The notes: generated by a model not told the origin, from the letters alone. Positions 35,507 to 44,014 are shown, counted from the first letter of the stretch. The stretch is 64,000 nt of DNA from Faecalibacterium duncaniae (GCF_010509575.1 NZ_CP048437.1:1922001-1986000); one strand, 5' to 3'. Made by a program: numbers and translations.

Positions 35507-35537
35507 AGTATAATTGCATCACTTGATAAAGTCAAGT
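35507..35537 (-). promoter_or_regulatory. bilQRS promoter with overlapping MarR-type operator
   Basis: Reading the minus strand: -35 TTGACT (complement 35530-35535), 17-base spacer, -10 TATACT (complement 35507-35512). The palindrome ACTTGATAAAGTCAAGT (35521-35537) covers the -35, and a second, imperfect half-site pair (ACTTGACAAGGT, 35494-35505) lies at the predicted start. Both are well placed for repression by the MarR protein encoded next. Confidence 0.75.
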
Positions 35538-35544
35538 ACTTTTT

Positions 35545-35594
35545 TCAAAAAAATTCTCCCTGCTCCGTATTTCTGTTTCGGGAGCAGGGAGAAA
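35545..35594 (-). terminator. Terminator of the moeA-modC operon
   Basis: On the minus strand TTCTCCCTGCTCC and GGAGCAGGGAGAA form a 13-base stem around a 13-base loop, followed by TTTTTTTG, 14 bases after modC. Confidence 0.92.
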
Positions 35595-35607
35595 ACGATT
35601 TTTTGCC

Positions 35608-36654
35608 TCAGATCAGCGGCATGATATTTTCCGGGGCGGCAGTAAGGCAGGCGGGTGCTTTTGGCGGCGGGGCCGCCAATGTCTCCTTGGACACCTTCCA
35701 CCACAGGCGGGCCTCACCGCCGGGCAGGGTGAAGATCATGTTCCAGTCAAAGGGATTCTCACTGGTGGAGACAGCCTGCACCGGCAGGCTGTTGGGGGTG
35801 CCGGGAGCGCAGGGTGCAAAGTCATGGGCGCGGATGCCCACGGCGCGGCAGCCCTCGGGCACCGGCAGAGCCACGGTCAGCGGCTGTTCCCAGCCCGCCA
35901 GATGAACGGTATGCTCCCCCACCCGGGTGCAGGGCAGAATGTTCTTGCAGCCGGTCAGGCGGGCGGCAGCACGGGTGCGGGGGTCGGCAAAGACCTCCTT
36001 GGTCGTGCCTGCCCGGAGCACCTCGCCGCTGTCCATCACGATCATCTCCCTGCACAGGCGGTAGGCCTCGTCCCGGTTGTGGGTCACCAGCAGGGCCGTG
36101 CCCGCAAACCCGGCCAGCAGGCTGCCCACTTCCCCCTCTACCTCCTCGCGCAGGTAGCTGTCCAGCGCGCTGAACGGCTCGTCCAGCATCAGGATGCGGG
36201 GCTTGGCCGCCAGGATGCGGGCCAGGGCGGCACGCTGCTGCTGCCCGCCTGAAAGCGCGCCGGGCAGGCGCTTGGCCAGTTCCTCCAGCCGCATGGCCCG
36301 CAATGCCTCGGCACAGGCGGCCCTGCGGGCGGCAGGGTCCTTTTCCTTTTTCAGTGCGCTGAGGATATTCTGTTCCACGGTCATGTTGGGGAACAGGGCG
36401 TAGTTCTGGAACAGCAGACCCACATTGCGCTGCTGGGGCGGCAGGTCGATGCCCTGAGCGCTGTCGAACAGCACCCGGCCATCCAGCACGATGCGCCCCT
36501 CGTCCGGCCGGACGATGCCTGCAATGCAGCGCAGGGTCATGCTTTTGCCGCAGCCGGACGCACCCAGAAGGGCGGTGGCAGTATCCCCCGCCGTAAACGC
36601 AGCGTGGAGGGTAAAGCCATCAAACCGCTTGGTCACATTTACTTCCAGGCTCAT
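35608..36654 (-). CDS. modC: Molybdate ABC transporter ATP-binding protein
   Basis: ATPase subunit of the molybdate/tungstate importer. The 348-residue product has Walker A GASGCGKS, signature LSGGQQQRAALARIL, Walker B LMLDEPFSAL, and a C-terminal TOBE-like region (about 260-340). Its start overlaps the modB stop (ATGA). The order modA-modB-modC is standard and here closes the cofactor operon. Confidence 0.93.
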   Translation of the reverse strand: MSLEVNVTKRFDGFTLHAAFTAGDTATALLGASGCGKSMTLRCIAGIVRPDEGRIVLDGRVLFDSAQGIDLPPQQRNVGLLFQNYALFPNMTVEQNILSALKKEKDPAARRAACAEALRAMRLEELAKRLPGALSGGQQQRAALARILAAKPRILMLDEPFSALDSYLREEVEGEVGSLLAGFAGTALLVTHNRDEAYRLCREMIVMDSGEVLRAGTTKEVFADPRTRAAARLTGCKNILPCTRVGEHTVHLAGWEQPLTVALPVPEGCRAVGIRAHDFAPCAPGTPNSLPVQAVSTSENPFDWNMIFTLPGGEARLWWKVSKETLAAPPPKAPACLTAAPENIMPLI

Positions 36655-37325
36655 GTGTGCTTTCCTCCCTGCTTCTGCCTGCGTTCCAGCAGGTTCACTG
36701 CCAGCAGCACCACCGCCGAGATAACGATATCCACCAGCACCCACTGCATGGCCCCGGCTTCATCGTTGGTGCGCCAGAGCTGGTAGACCGTGGTTGCAAT
36801 GGTGGCCGTCTTGCCCGGCGTGTAGCCTGCGATCATGCTGGTGGCACCATATTCGCCCAGCGCACGGGCAAAGGCCAGCACCGTACCGGCCAGAATGCCC
36901 TGACGGCAGCAGGGCATTCGCACCCGCCAGAAGATCCATGTGTTGGAAAGCCCCAGCGTCTGTGCCGACCAGGCCAGCGTTTCGTCAAAACTCTCAAAGG
37001 CACCGCGAGCCGTGCGGTACATCAGCGGAAAGGCCACCACGATGGAAGCAAAGATGGCGCTGTACCAGTTCATCACCAGCTTCACGCCGAAATGTTCCAT
37101 GAAAAAGATGCCCAGCGGCCTTTTTGCGCCGAACAGCAGCAGCAGGAAATATCCCACGACCGTGGGCGGCAGCACCATGGGCAGGGTAAGCACCACATCC
37201 AGCACGCCCTTGAGCACGCGCGGGAGCTTTGCAATGTAGTAGGCCGCAAAGATGCCTAAAAAGAACACTGCTGCGCAGCTGATCAGCGCAATGCGCAGGC
37301 TGTTCCATAAGGGATACCAGTCCAT
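36651..37325 (-). CDS. modB: Molybdate ABC transporter permease
   Basis: 224-residue membrane protein with about five transmembrane helices and the EAA loop ALGEYGATSMIAGYTPGKT of ModB/CysW-type permeases. The segment LPMVLPPTVVGYFLLLLFG is diagnostic for ModB. The chosen ATG has a GGGGGA ribosome site; the longer frame runs into modA. Confidence 0.94.
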   Translation of the reverse strand: MDWYPLWNSLRIALISCAAVFFLGIFAAYYIAKLPRVLKGVLDVVLTLPMVLPPTVVGYFLLLLFGAKRPLGIFFMEHFGVKLVMNWYSAIFASIVVAFPLMYRTARGAFESFDETLAWSAQTLGLSNTWIFWRVRMPCCRQGILAGTVLAFARALGEYGATSMIAGYTPGKTATIATTVYQLWRTNDEAGAMQWVLVDIVISAVVLLAVNLLERRQKQGGKHT

Positions 37326-37345
37326 ACCATTCCCCCAGCGGATGC

Positions 37346-38233
37346 TTACAGTGCGGTGAAGCCGACGCTCTCGAACACGGTCGCAGCCTTGTCGGTGCGC
37401 AGGTAAGCCAGGAACTCCTTGGCAGCCTCGGCATGGAGAGCGTTCTTCATCACAGCGGCGGGGTAGATGACCTGGCCGCACATTTCCTTGGTAGCCTCGT
37501 CCACGGGGGTCAGACCGGCGCTGTACGCATCGGTGCAGTAAACGACACCGGCATCCACGCTGGCCTCGCTGACCTGGGTGGTGACTTCCTTGACGTTGGA
37601 GCCGTAGGTGATGACACCGGCAGCAGCCAGAGCTGCCTCATCCAGATCGTAGTAGGCCAGGATCTTCTGGGTGTACTGACCCACGGGCACATCACTGTTG
37701 CCCATGCAGAACAGGATATCCTCTGCCTTCAGGTGCTCGGCCAGGCTGTCGAAGCTGTCAATGCCCTTGTTGCTGCCCTCAGGCACACAGAGCACGACCT
37801 TGTTCTCCAGCAGATCCACACGGCTTTCGGCATCCACAAAGTCCAGGCCCTCGGTGTTCCCCTCAGCGGAAGCGGTGCTGTCCAGCTGGTTCATCTGCTT
37901 CTGACCGGCGGAGATGAACAGGTCGCAGTCCGCACCCTCCTGGATCTGGGTCTTGAGGGTTCCGGAAGAGTCAAAGTTGAAGCTGAAGGTCACGCCGGGG
38001 TTCTCTGCGGAGTAGGTCTCGGCAATGGCGCTCAGGGTCTCGGTCAGGGAGGCGGCAGCAAAAACGATCAGCTCCACGCTCTCGCCGGAGGCAGCCTCAG
38101 AGGAGGCGGCAGCGGAGGATGCGGTAGAAGATGCAGTGCTGCTGGAGGAGCCGCCGCAGGCGGTCAGAACAGCAGATGCGGATGCGATGCCGGCAGCGCA
38201 CAGGAAGCCGCGGCGGGAGATCATAGTTTTCAT
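37346..38233 (-). CDS. modA: Molybdate-binding lipoprotein
   Basis: Extracytoplasmic substrate-binding lipoprotein of the molybdate (or tungstate) importer. 295 residues with an N-terminal MISRRGFLCAAG leader and lipobox LTAC, a Ser/Ala-rich spacer, then the ModA domain VIVFAAASLTETL near residue 55, SSGTLKTQIQEGADCDLF and the C-terminal YPAAVMKNALHAEAAKEFLAYL. The start ATG has AGGAG at 7 bases. Metal preference cannot be read from the sequence. Confidence 0.93.
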   Translation of the reverse strand: MKTMISRRGFLCAAGIASASAVLTACGGSSSSTASSTASSAAASSEAASGESVELIVFAAASLTETLSAIAETYSAENPGVTFSFNFDSSGTLKTQIQEGADCDLFISAGQKQMNQLDSTASAEGNTEGLDFVDAESRVDLLENKVVLCVPEGSNKGIDSFDSLAEHLKAEDILFCMGNSDVPVGQYTQKILAYYDLDEAALAAAGVITYGSNVKEVTTQVSEASVDAGVVYCTDAYSAGLTPVDEATKEMCGQVIYPAAVMKNALHAEAAKEFLAYLRTDKAATVFESVGFTAL

Positions 38234-38321
38234 AGTCTTGCTCCTTACAGTGGGTATGCTTTTGTTGTACTTTTATTTTCACGCCCGGCACCAAAAGCAA
38301 CGCCGCGGCGGTGAAACAGGC

Positions 38322-39254
38322 TTATTTGCGGGCACACTCGCCGTCCAGCCCGGCGGCAATGCGTACCCCGTGCTCCAGGCTGGGCAGGATGTACTCCAGA
38401 TTCTCTTTCACGGCCTTGGGGCTGCCGGGCAGGTTGACGATGAGGGTCTTGCCCCGCAGCACGCTGACAGCACGGCTGAGCATCCCGCGCGGGGTGATGC
38501 TCAGGCTGTGGTAACGCATAGCCTCAGCAATGCCGGGGGCGTTGCGGTCCGCTACGGCATAGGTGGCTTCCGGGGTGATATCCCGGGGAGCAAAGCCGGT
38601 GCCGCCGGTGGTCAGGATCAGGTTGACCTGACGGCCATCGGCCAGCCGGATGAGCTGTGCCTTCAGGGCCTTTGCCTCATCGGGCAGGATCATGGTCTCC
38701 TCCACCTGATAGCCTGCAGCGGTGAGCATCTCCACGATCAGGGGGCCGCTCTTGTCCTCCCGCTCACCACGGCTGCCCTTGTCGGAAAGGGTGATGACGG
38801 CAGCGCGCAGGGGCGGATTTTCCGGCGGGGGCAGCAGGGTCACCTCGTCCCCCACGTGGATCTCGCCGCCCTGCAGCACCCGGGCAAACACACCCTCCCG
38901 GGGCATGATGCACTCGCCGGTCTTCTGCTTGATGACGCAGTCATTGTGGCACTCTTTGCCGATCTGGGTCATTTCCAGCACCACGTCCCCGATGGCGAAG
39001 CGGCTGGTCACGGGCAGATTGCGGAAATCGTAGCCCTCCACCACCAAATTCTCGCCAAAGGCACCGTAGTCCACCCAGATCTTCTTGCGGAAGTTCTCGA
39101 TCTTTTCGGCGCTGAGCATACTGACCTGACGGTGCCAGTTTCCGCCGTGGGCATCGGTCTCAATGCCCCATTCCGGGGTCAGGCGTGCGCTTTCCACTTC
39201 GGTCTTGACCGTGCCCCGCTGGGGGCTGGTGCAGATCGCCAGAAGTTTTCCCAT
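38322..39254 (-). CDS. MOSC domain-MogA fusion (molybdenum cofactor biosynthesis)
   Basis: 310 residues. The N-terminal part (1-145) is a MOSC domain (WGIETDAHGGNWHRQVSML, YGAFGENLVVEGYDF, and a conserved cysteine in IGKECHNDC), a sulfur-carrier/transfer fold. The C-terminal part (150-310) is a MogA/MoaB-type molybdopterin adenylyltransferase with VITLSDKGSRGEREDKSGP, LTTGGTGFAPRDITPEAT and NLPGSPKAVKENLE. Both domains look intact, so one chain may adenylate molybdopterin and handle sulfur for a cofactor. The start five codons inside the frame has GGAGGA. It lies between moaA and modA. Confidence 0.9.
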   Translation of the reverse strand: MGKLLAICTSPQRGTVKTEVESARLTPEWGIETDAHGGNWHRQVSMLSAEKIENFRKKIWVDYGAFGENLVVEGYDFRNLPVTSRFAIGDVVLEMTQIGKECHNDCVIKQKTGECIMPREGVFARVLQGGEIHVGDEVTLLPPPENPPLRAAVITLSDKGSRGEREDKSGPLIVEMLTAAGYQVEETMILPDEAKALKAQLIRLADGRQVNLILTTGGTGFAPRDITPEATYAVADRNAPGIAEAMRYHSLSITPRGMLSRAVSVLRGKTLIVNLPGSPKAVKENLEYILPSLEHGVRIAAGLDGECARK

Positions 39255-39258
39255 AGAT

Positions 39259-40239
39259 TTATCCTCCAATTCGGTACATGCCCCGGGTCGCGGGGATGTC
39301 CTGTTTCAATTCAAAATGATGTTCCTGGGGCTTTTCCCAGATGGTGGTACGGATAGCAGTCAGCAGCTCTTCGTCAGACGCGCCACTGCGCAGCAGGGCT
39401 TTCAGGTCACATCCGGCCTCACTGGCAAGGCAGGGGCGCAGAAAGCCCTGACTGGTCAGCCGCACCCGGTTGCAGGAGGCGCAGAACTTGCCGTGGACAG
39501 CGGCAATGAAGCCGATGTCCCCTTTCCAGCCCGGCACGGTGTAATAGACCGCCGGGCCGTCGCCCAGCGCGGCACACGCGGCCCCGGGCAGCGGGGCCAG
39601 CTCCGGCCAGCGCCTGCGGAAGCGGGCCAGCAGCTCCGGGCCGGAGATACAGGGCATGGCCGCCCCGTAGCCGATGGGCATCATCTCGATGAACCGCACC
39701 TGCAGGGGCTTGTCCTGTGCCAGAGCGGCCAGCGCTTCCAGCTCACCCTCGTTTACGCCCACCTGGGGCACGCAGTTCAGCTTGACCGGGATGCCGCTTT
39801 CCAGCGCGGCATGGATGCCCGCCTGCACGGCGGCAAATTCATCCCTGGCCGTGATCTTTGCAAACAGAGCGGGGTCCAGCGTATCCAGACTGATGTTCAC
39901 GCTGTCCAGCCCGGCCTCCAGCAGGGCGGGCAGCTGCTGTTCCAACAGGACGGCATTGGTGGTCATGGTGACCTTCCGGATGCCAGGGATGGCTTTCAGC
40001 CCCTTGACCAGCTGCTCCACGCCCTTGCGCACCAGCGGTTCGCCGCCGGTGACCCGCACGGTATCCACCCCGCACCGGGCAAACAGGGCGGCAAGGCGCA
40101 GGAATTCCTCGTAGGTCAGGATATCCTCCCGTTCCAGCTTGTCCACGCCATCCGGCATACAGTAGCGGCAGCGCAGGTTGCACAGGTCGGTCACGGAAAG
40201 GCGGAGATAATGGATCTTGCGGCCCTTGGAATCAAACAT
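39259..40239 (-). CDS. moaA: GTP 3',8-cyclase
   Basis: Radical SAM enzyme for the first step of molybdenum cofactor synthesis, making 3',8-cH2GTP. The 326 residues carry the SAM cluster CRYCMPDG preceded by [10 protein letters not shown], the [10 protein letters not shown] motif, and the second iron-sulfur site near the C-terminus ([20 protein letters not shown]). The start overlaps moaC by 8 bases. Confidence 0.96.
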   Translation of the reverse strand: MFDSKGRKIHYLRLSVTDLCNLRCRYCMPDGVDKLEREDILTYEEFLRLAALFARCGVDTVRVTGGEPLVRKGVEQLVKGLKAIPGIRKVTMTTNAVLLEQQLPALLEAGLDSVNISLDTLDPALFAKITARDEFAAVQAGIHAALESGIPVKLNCVPQVGVNEGELEALAALAQDKPLQVRFIEMMPIGYGAAMPCISGPELLARFRRRWPELAPLPGAACAALGDGPAVYYTVPGWKGDIGFIAAVHGKFCASCNRVRLTSQGFLRPCLASEAGCDLKALLRSGASDEELLTAIRTTIWEKPQEHHFELKQDIPATRGMYRIGG

Positions 40240-40729
40240 AGCCGCCCTCCGCCCGGATGTAATGTCCGCTCTTGCCGCCGGTCTTTTCCACCAGATGGAT
40301 CTCGCCCAGCTCCATGCCCTTATCCACGGCCTTGCACATGTCATAGATGGTGAGCAGGGCGGTGGAAACGCCGGTCAGTGCCTCCATCTCCACGCCGGTC
40401 ACGCCGCTGGTCTTGACCGTGCAGCGCGCTTCCACAGCCCGGCGCTCGGGCAGCAGGTCAAACTCGATCTGCACCTTGGTCAGCGGCAGCGGGTGGCACA
40501 GAGGGATCAGCTCGCTGGTGCGCTTGGTGGCCATGATGCCGGCCACCCGGGCCACGCCCAGCACATCGCCCTTTTTCACGGTGCCGCTTTCCACAGCGGC
40601 AAAGGCATCCGCATTCATGGTAATGATGCCGTGGGCCGTGGCCTCCCGGGCCGTGACGGGCTTTTCGCTCACGTCCACCATCACAGCGTTTCCGGCGGCA
40701 TCAAAATGTGTCAGATTGTTTTCACTCAT
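40232..40729 (-). CDS. moaC: Cyclic pyranopterin monophosphate synthase
   Basis: Completes conversion of the MoaA product to cPMP. The 165-residue protein contains the family signatures [57 protein letters not shown] and the C-terminal [18 protein letters not shown] precedes the ATG. moaC and moaA are adjacent in the usual relation. An interspersed repeat separates it from the MoeA-like gene upstream. Confidence 0.96.
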   Translation of the reverse strand: MSENNLTHFDAAGNAVMVDVSEKPVTAREATAHGIITMNADAFAAVESGTVKKGDVLGVARVAGIMATKRTSELIPLCHPLPLTKVQIEFDLLPERRAVEARCTVKTSGVTGVEMEALTGVSTALLTIYDMCKAVDKGMELGEIHLVEKTGGKSGHYIRAEGGYV

Positions 40730-40746
40730 ATTTTTTCACCTTAGTT

Positions 40747-40799
40747 AAGCTCCCCCTTCGGGGGAGCTGGCAAAGCCGAAAGGCTTTGACTGAGAGGGT
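40747..40799 (-). repeat. Interspersed palindromic repeat, copy 4
   Basis: AAGCTCCCCC-TTC-GGGGGAGCTGGC, then AAAGCCGAAAGGCTTT and GACTGAGAGGG. It is the reverse-oriented form of the unit at 6965-7016 and lies directly after the MoeA-like stop inside the cofactor operon. Confidence 0.75.
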
Positions 40800-40800
40800 T

Positions 40801-41820
40801 TCAGCAGTGTCCGAAGCCGCAGTTGGGCCAGTGGCACTCGGCGCAGCCCAGGCAGAGGCCGCCCTCGCCCAGACGGGCGATATCCTCGGCGGTGATGGGG
40901 TCATCGGCCAGCAGGCGGGGCAGCAGCAGGTCAAAAATGGTGCGCTTGGCGTACATCACACAGCCGGGCAGACCGCAGACCGGCACACCGTCCAGATAGC
41001 TGACCAGGAACATGGCACCGGGCAGCACGGGCGCGCCGTAGGTAATAATTTCAGCCCCGGTGTTCCTGATGGCCAGCGGGGTGCGGTCATCAGGGTCCAC
41101 GCTCATGCCGCCGGTGGTAAAGATCAGCTCACAGCCTGCGGCCTTTGCTTCCAGAATGGCGGCCGTGATGCCCGCCGGGTCATCGTCGCAGACCTTGTGG
41201 AAGGCCATCTCACAGCCATACACCGCCAGCTTTTGCTCGAGGATGGGAGTAAACTTGTCCTCAATGCGGCCCTTGAACACCTCACTGCCGGTGGTGATAA
41301 CGGCAAACTTCTTCTGGTGGAAGGGCAGCACGTTCAGGATGGGCTTCGGCCCGGCAGCAGCCTGCATGGCCTCCATCTTCTCCTGCTCAATGACCAGCGG
41401 GATGATGCGGGTACCAGCCAGCTTGGCTCCCTTTTTCACAGGCAGGTCGCCGTGGATCGTGGCGATCATCATCTGGGGGGTGCTGTTCACCGCCAGCAGG
41501 GCCCTGCGGTCGATCTTGAGCAGACCGTCGCAGTCAGCGATCAATTCGATCTTGCCCTCCCGGGGCTCGGTGCCGTGGATATTCTGACCGGCAGCGGCCT
41601 TGTAGAGCAGGGCGGCAGCTTCGTCCTCGTGGAGGATGCCGGGCTTTTTCTCCCAGACATAGAGGTTTTCCTTGCCGATGCTCAGCAGCACCGGAATATC
41701 CTCGGGCTGAATGATGTGGCCCTTTTTGAAGCGGGCCCCCTTGAATTCACCCGGGATGATCTGGGTGATATCGTGGCAGAGCACCTGCCCTGCCGCGTCT
41801 TCGGTACGGATCAGTTTCAT
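40801..41820 (-). CDS. MoeA/MoCF-type molybdopterin-binding protein with cysteine-rich C-terminus
   Basis: 339 residues. A MoCF_biosynth (MoeA/MogA) domain occupies about 185-310: FAVITTGSEVFKGRIEDKF, IFTTGGMSVDPDDRTPLAI, LPGAMFLVSYLDGVPVCGLPGCVMYAKRT. The N-terminal third resembles the SAF-like part of MoeA-like proteins. The C-terminus (CLGCAECHWPNCGFGHC) has five cysteines and two histidines, suggesting metal binding. It is shorter than canonical MoeA and co-transcribed with a full-length moeA, so it probably does a different step, perhaps tungsten versus molybdenum insertion or an AOR-specific task (inference). GGGGGAGG precedes the ATG. Confidence 0.85.
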   Translation of the reverse strand: MKLIRTEDAAGQVLCHDITQIIPGEFKGARFKKGHIIQPEDIPVLLSIGKENLYVWEKKPGILHEDEAAALLYKAAAGQNIHGTEPREGKIELIADCDGLLKIDRRALLAVNSTPQMMIATIHGDLPVKKGAKLAGTRIIPLVIEQEKMEAMQAAAGPKPILNVLPFHQKKFAVITTGSEVFKGRIEDKFTPILEQKLAVYGCEMAFHKVCDDDPAGITAAILEAKAAGCELIFTTGGMSVDPDDRTPLAIRNTGAEIITYGAPVLPGAMFLVSYLDGVPVCGLPGCVMYAKRTIFDLLLPRLLADDPITAEDIARLGEGGLCLGCAECHWPNCGFGHC

Positions 41821-41838
41821 GGTTTCTTCCTCCCCCTG

Positions 41839-42357
41839 TTACAATGCAGGCATCTGTGCAGCGATCCAGTCGGCCAGCGCTGCGGGCTCGTCCAGTGCAA
41901 AGTCTGCCCCCGGAACATCCCCCACGATGGCCAGCGGTTCAAAGGAGACAGGCTCCTCCGAGACAGCCTTGCGCACCACCTCGATCTTGGGCCAGCCGCT
42001 CTCCTTGAAGCCCTCCATCAGCACCAGATCATAGCCGTGGCGCTCAAACAGGGCCAGCAGATCCTGCTCGTTCAGGCGGAATTCCTCCGTCAGCAGGTAA
42101 CGGCTGCCCGAAAAGACCGCCACGCCCTCGGCCCCGGCCTCCCGCAGACGGAAGCTGTCGGTGCCCGGCACGTCGGGGGTAAAATCGTGGCCGTCATGCT
42201 TGATGACACCCACCTTCAGGCCCCGTGCCCGCAGCAGGGGAATGAGTTTTTCCAACAAAGTCGTTTTGCCGCTGTTGTGCGCACCGCTCACGGCCAGCAC
42301 AGCCGGGCGCTTCAGGCTCAGCTCGGCAGCAAGCGCCTGTTTCTTTTCACTGTACAA
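41839..42357 (-). CDS. mobB: Molybdopterin-guanine dinucleotide biosynthesis protein B
   Basis: 172-residue P-loop GTPase (AVSGAHNSGKTTLLEKL, Walker A GAHNSGKT) with VGVIKHDGHDF and LVLMEGFKESGWPKIEVVR, diagnostic for MobB. MobB assists attachment of GMP to molybdopterin by MobA, which is not in the window. Start is TTG with GGAGGT at 8 bases; it overlaps the moeA stop by 11 bases. Presence of MobB suggests that some enzymes use the bis-MGD form. Confidence 0.9.
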   Translation of the reverse strand: MYSEKKQALAAELSLKRPAVLAVSGAHNSGKTTLLEKLIPLLRARGLKVGVIKHDGHDFTPDVPGTDSFRLREAGAEGVAVFSGSRYLLTEEFRLNEQDLLALFERHGYDLVLMEGFKESGWPKIEVVRKAVSEEPVSFEPLAIVGDVPGADFALDEPAALADWIAAQMPAL

Positions 42358-43585
42358 AGTTCAGTACCTCCACTTCTTCGCCCGGAGCCACCGGGCCGCT
42401 GCCCGCAGGCAGCTCCACCAGGCAGTTGCAGCCCATCATGGCCGACAGACTGCCCGAGGAATGCGCCTCCGCGTTGCCCTCGCCGGGGATCTCCACCAGG
42501 CCGCCCAGCGCTCTGGCCCGCAGAAAGCGGGTTCCCTTGCTGGGCTTGGAAAAGCCGGTGGTCAGCCTTCCCCGGGTATGCACCGGGATGCAGTCCTCTT
42601 CCCGCCGCCCTGCGGCCCGCAGCAGGGCCGGAACGGCATACTGCTCCAGCGTGGCAGCAGCGGCAAAGGGATTGCCGGACAGGCAGAACACCAGCTTTTC
42701 TCCCACCTGTGCAGCGATCATGGGGCTGCCGGGCTTCTGAGCTACCCCGGCAAAAACAGGCTCCGCGTGCAGCATTTCCAGCACTGTGGGCAGGTAATCC
42801 TTCTGCCCCACCGAAACACCGCCGCTGGTGATCACCGCATCACACCGGGTGAGCAGTTCTTGCATCCGGGCGGCGATCTCCTCCGGGTCATCCGAGCAGT
42901 GGGTGCGCTCCACGGCAAAGCCCAGCTGCCGCAGGCGGGCGGCATTCTGGATCCCGTTGGCATCGTAGATCTTGCCGGGAGCCCAGGCCTCACCCGCTTC
43001 CAGCAGCTCACTGCCGGTAGCAAGCACGCCCACGGTCAGGGGGCGAAAGACCTCGGCATCCGGGATGCCCTGACCGGCCAGCACACCGATGTGCGCCGGG
43101 GTCAGCACAGTTCCGGCAGCGGCAATGGGGGCACCGGCGGCGATGTCCTCACCCCGGAACACCACATTGGCGTTGGGTTGAAGCTGTGCGTAAATGCGCA
43201 CCTGCTCCTCCCCGCCGTCGGTCAGCTCCTGCATCAGAACGCAGTCTGCGCCCGGGGGCAGGGGTGCGCCGGTCATAATGCGGGCAGCACACCCGGCAGG
43301 CAGGACAGCGGCGGGGGCATCCCCGGCGTAGAGCTTCATCACCACCGGCAGGGTGACAGGGGTCTCCTCCCCCGCCCCGGCCGTGTCGGCACTGTGAAGG
43401 GCATAGCCATCCAGAGGGCTCCGGTCAAATGGGGGCTGATCCATCCGGGCGCACAGGTCCCGGGCTGCGATCCGCCCACAGGCATCATCCAGCGGCACCC
43501 GCTCCGTGGCAGGCACCGGGAGAGCCGCAGCAGCATCCAGCACCCGGCGCAGGGCCTGGGCTGGCGTGCAAAAAGGCTGTTTCAT
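42347..43585 (-). CDS. moeA: Molybdopterin molybdenumtransferase
   Basis: Inserts molybdate into adenylated molybdopterin. The 412 residues follow the MoeA plan: N-terminal domain with FDRSPLDGYAL, AGDAP and RIMTGAPLPPGADCV, the MoCF domain with VGVLATGSELLEAGE and SGGVSVGQKDYLP, FSGNP-like LSGNPFAAAATLEQY, and a C-terminal barrel. The start has GGAGG; the frame is open further upstream into the leader. First gene of the cofactor operon. Confidence 0.96.
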   Translation of the reverse strand: MKQPFCTPAQALRRVLDAAAALPVPATERVPLDDACGRIAARDLCARMDQPPFDRSPLDGYALHSADTAGAGEETPVTLPVVMKLYAGDAPAAVLPAGCAARIMTGAPLPPGADCVLMQELTDGGEEQVRIYAQLQPNANVVFRGEDIAAGAPIAAAGTVLTPAHIGVLAGQGIPDAEVFRPLTVGVLATGSELLEAGEAWAPGKIYDANGIQNAARLRQLGFAVERTHCSDDPEEIAARMQELLTRCDAVITSGGVSVGQKDYLPTVLEMLHAEPVFAGVAQKPGSPMIAAQVGEKLVFCLSGNPFAAAATLEQYAVPALLRAAGRREEDCIPVHTRGRLTTGFSKPSKGTRFLRARALGGLVEIPGEGNAEAHSSGSLSAMMGCNCLVELPAGSGPVAPGEEVEVLNFVQ

Positions 43586-43675
43586 TGCAAAAATCCTCCA
43601 TCGCTCCCCGGGGCACAGTTTGCCCGCTATGGCCCGGACAAACTCCCGGGGAGATCTCTTTTCGATCGGCAGGTG

Positions 43676-43719
43676 AAAAAAAGCGGAGACGTTTTGACCG
43701 AAAATCAAAACGCCCCCGC
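43676..43719 (-). terminator. Leader terminator upstream of moeA
   Basis: On the minus strand GCGGGGGCGTTTTGA and TCAAAACGTCTCCGC pair around a 7-base loop, followed by TTTTTTTC. It lies about 90 bases before the moeA start and behind the structured element at 43735-43825; the obvious role is transcription control of the operon. Confidence 0.9.
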
Positions 43720-43734
43720 AAAAAACCGAACATG

Positions 43735-43825
43735 GCCCGGAGCGGCAGCCTGCAGGCCGCCACGCCGAGGGAGCCGCTTCCTTTTCCGCTGTTGCAGCAA
43801 CGGGAAGGAGGCAACGCTCCGGAAC
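43735..43825 (-). promoter_or_regulatory. Structured leader of moeA, probable Moco/Tuco riboswitch
   Basis: On the minus strand a closing helix CCGGAGCG / CGCTCCGG (complement 43815-43822 and 43738-43745) encloses two arms: CTTCC...GGAAG with an inner CCGTTG/CAGCGG hairpin, and GGCGGC/GCTGCC. The enclosed single strands include GCCTCC and GGCTCCCTCGGCG. A multi-arm GC-rich element followed by a terminator in front of moeA is what the Moco/Tuco RNA looks like; I could not confirm the consensus base by base. The flanking 43826-44014 shows no gene and no clear promoter. Confidence 0.6.
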
Positions 43826-44014
43826 GGTGGATGGGAGGAGTTCTTTTTTTCAAATTGCAGCGTTTCTTCTGCGGGAAGGCGGCCGGGTTTCCCCTGCCAC
43901 CCTTGAATGCCGGCGTTGGCCCTTAGCATTGCGGCGCGGTGTCCTGCCCCCTGCGGGGTTTAGACAGCCTTGCTCAAAGAAGCTCTTGTACCCTATTCAA
44001 TTGTGTATGATCTT

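Noticed and set aside
35521..35594. One extended regulatory palindrome between bilQ and modC
   Set aside because: It resolves into two separate elements: the MarR-type operator (35521-35537) and the terminator of the modC operon (35545-35594).
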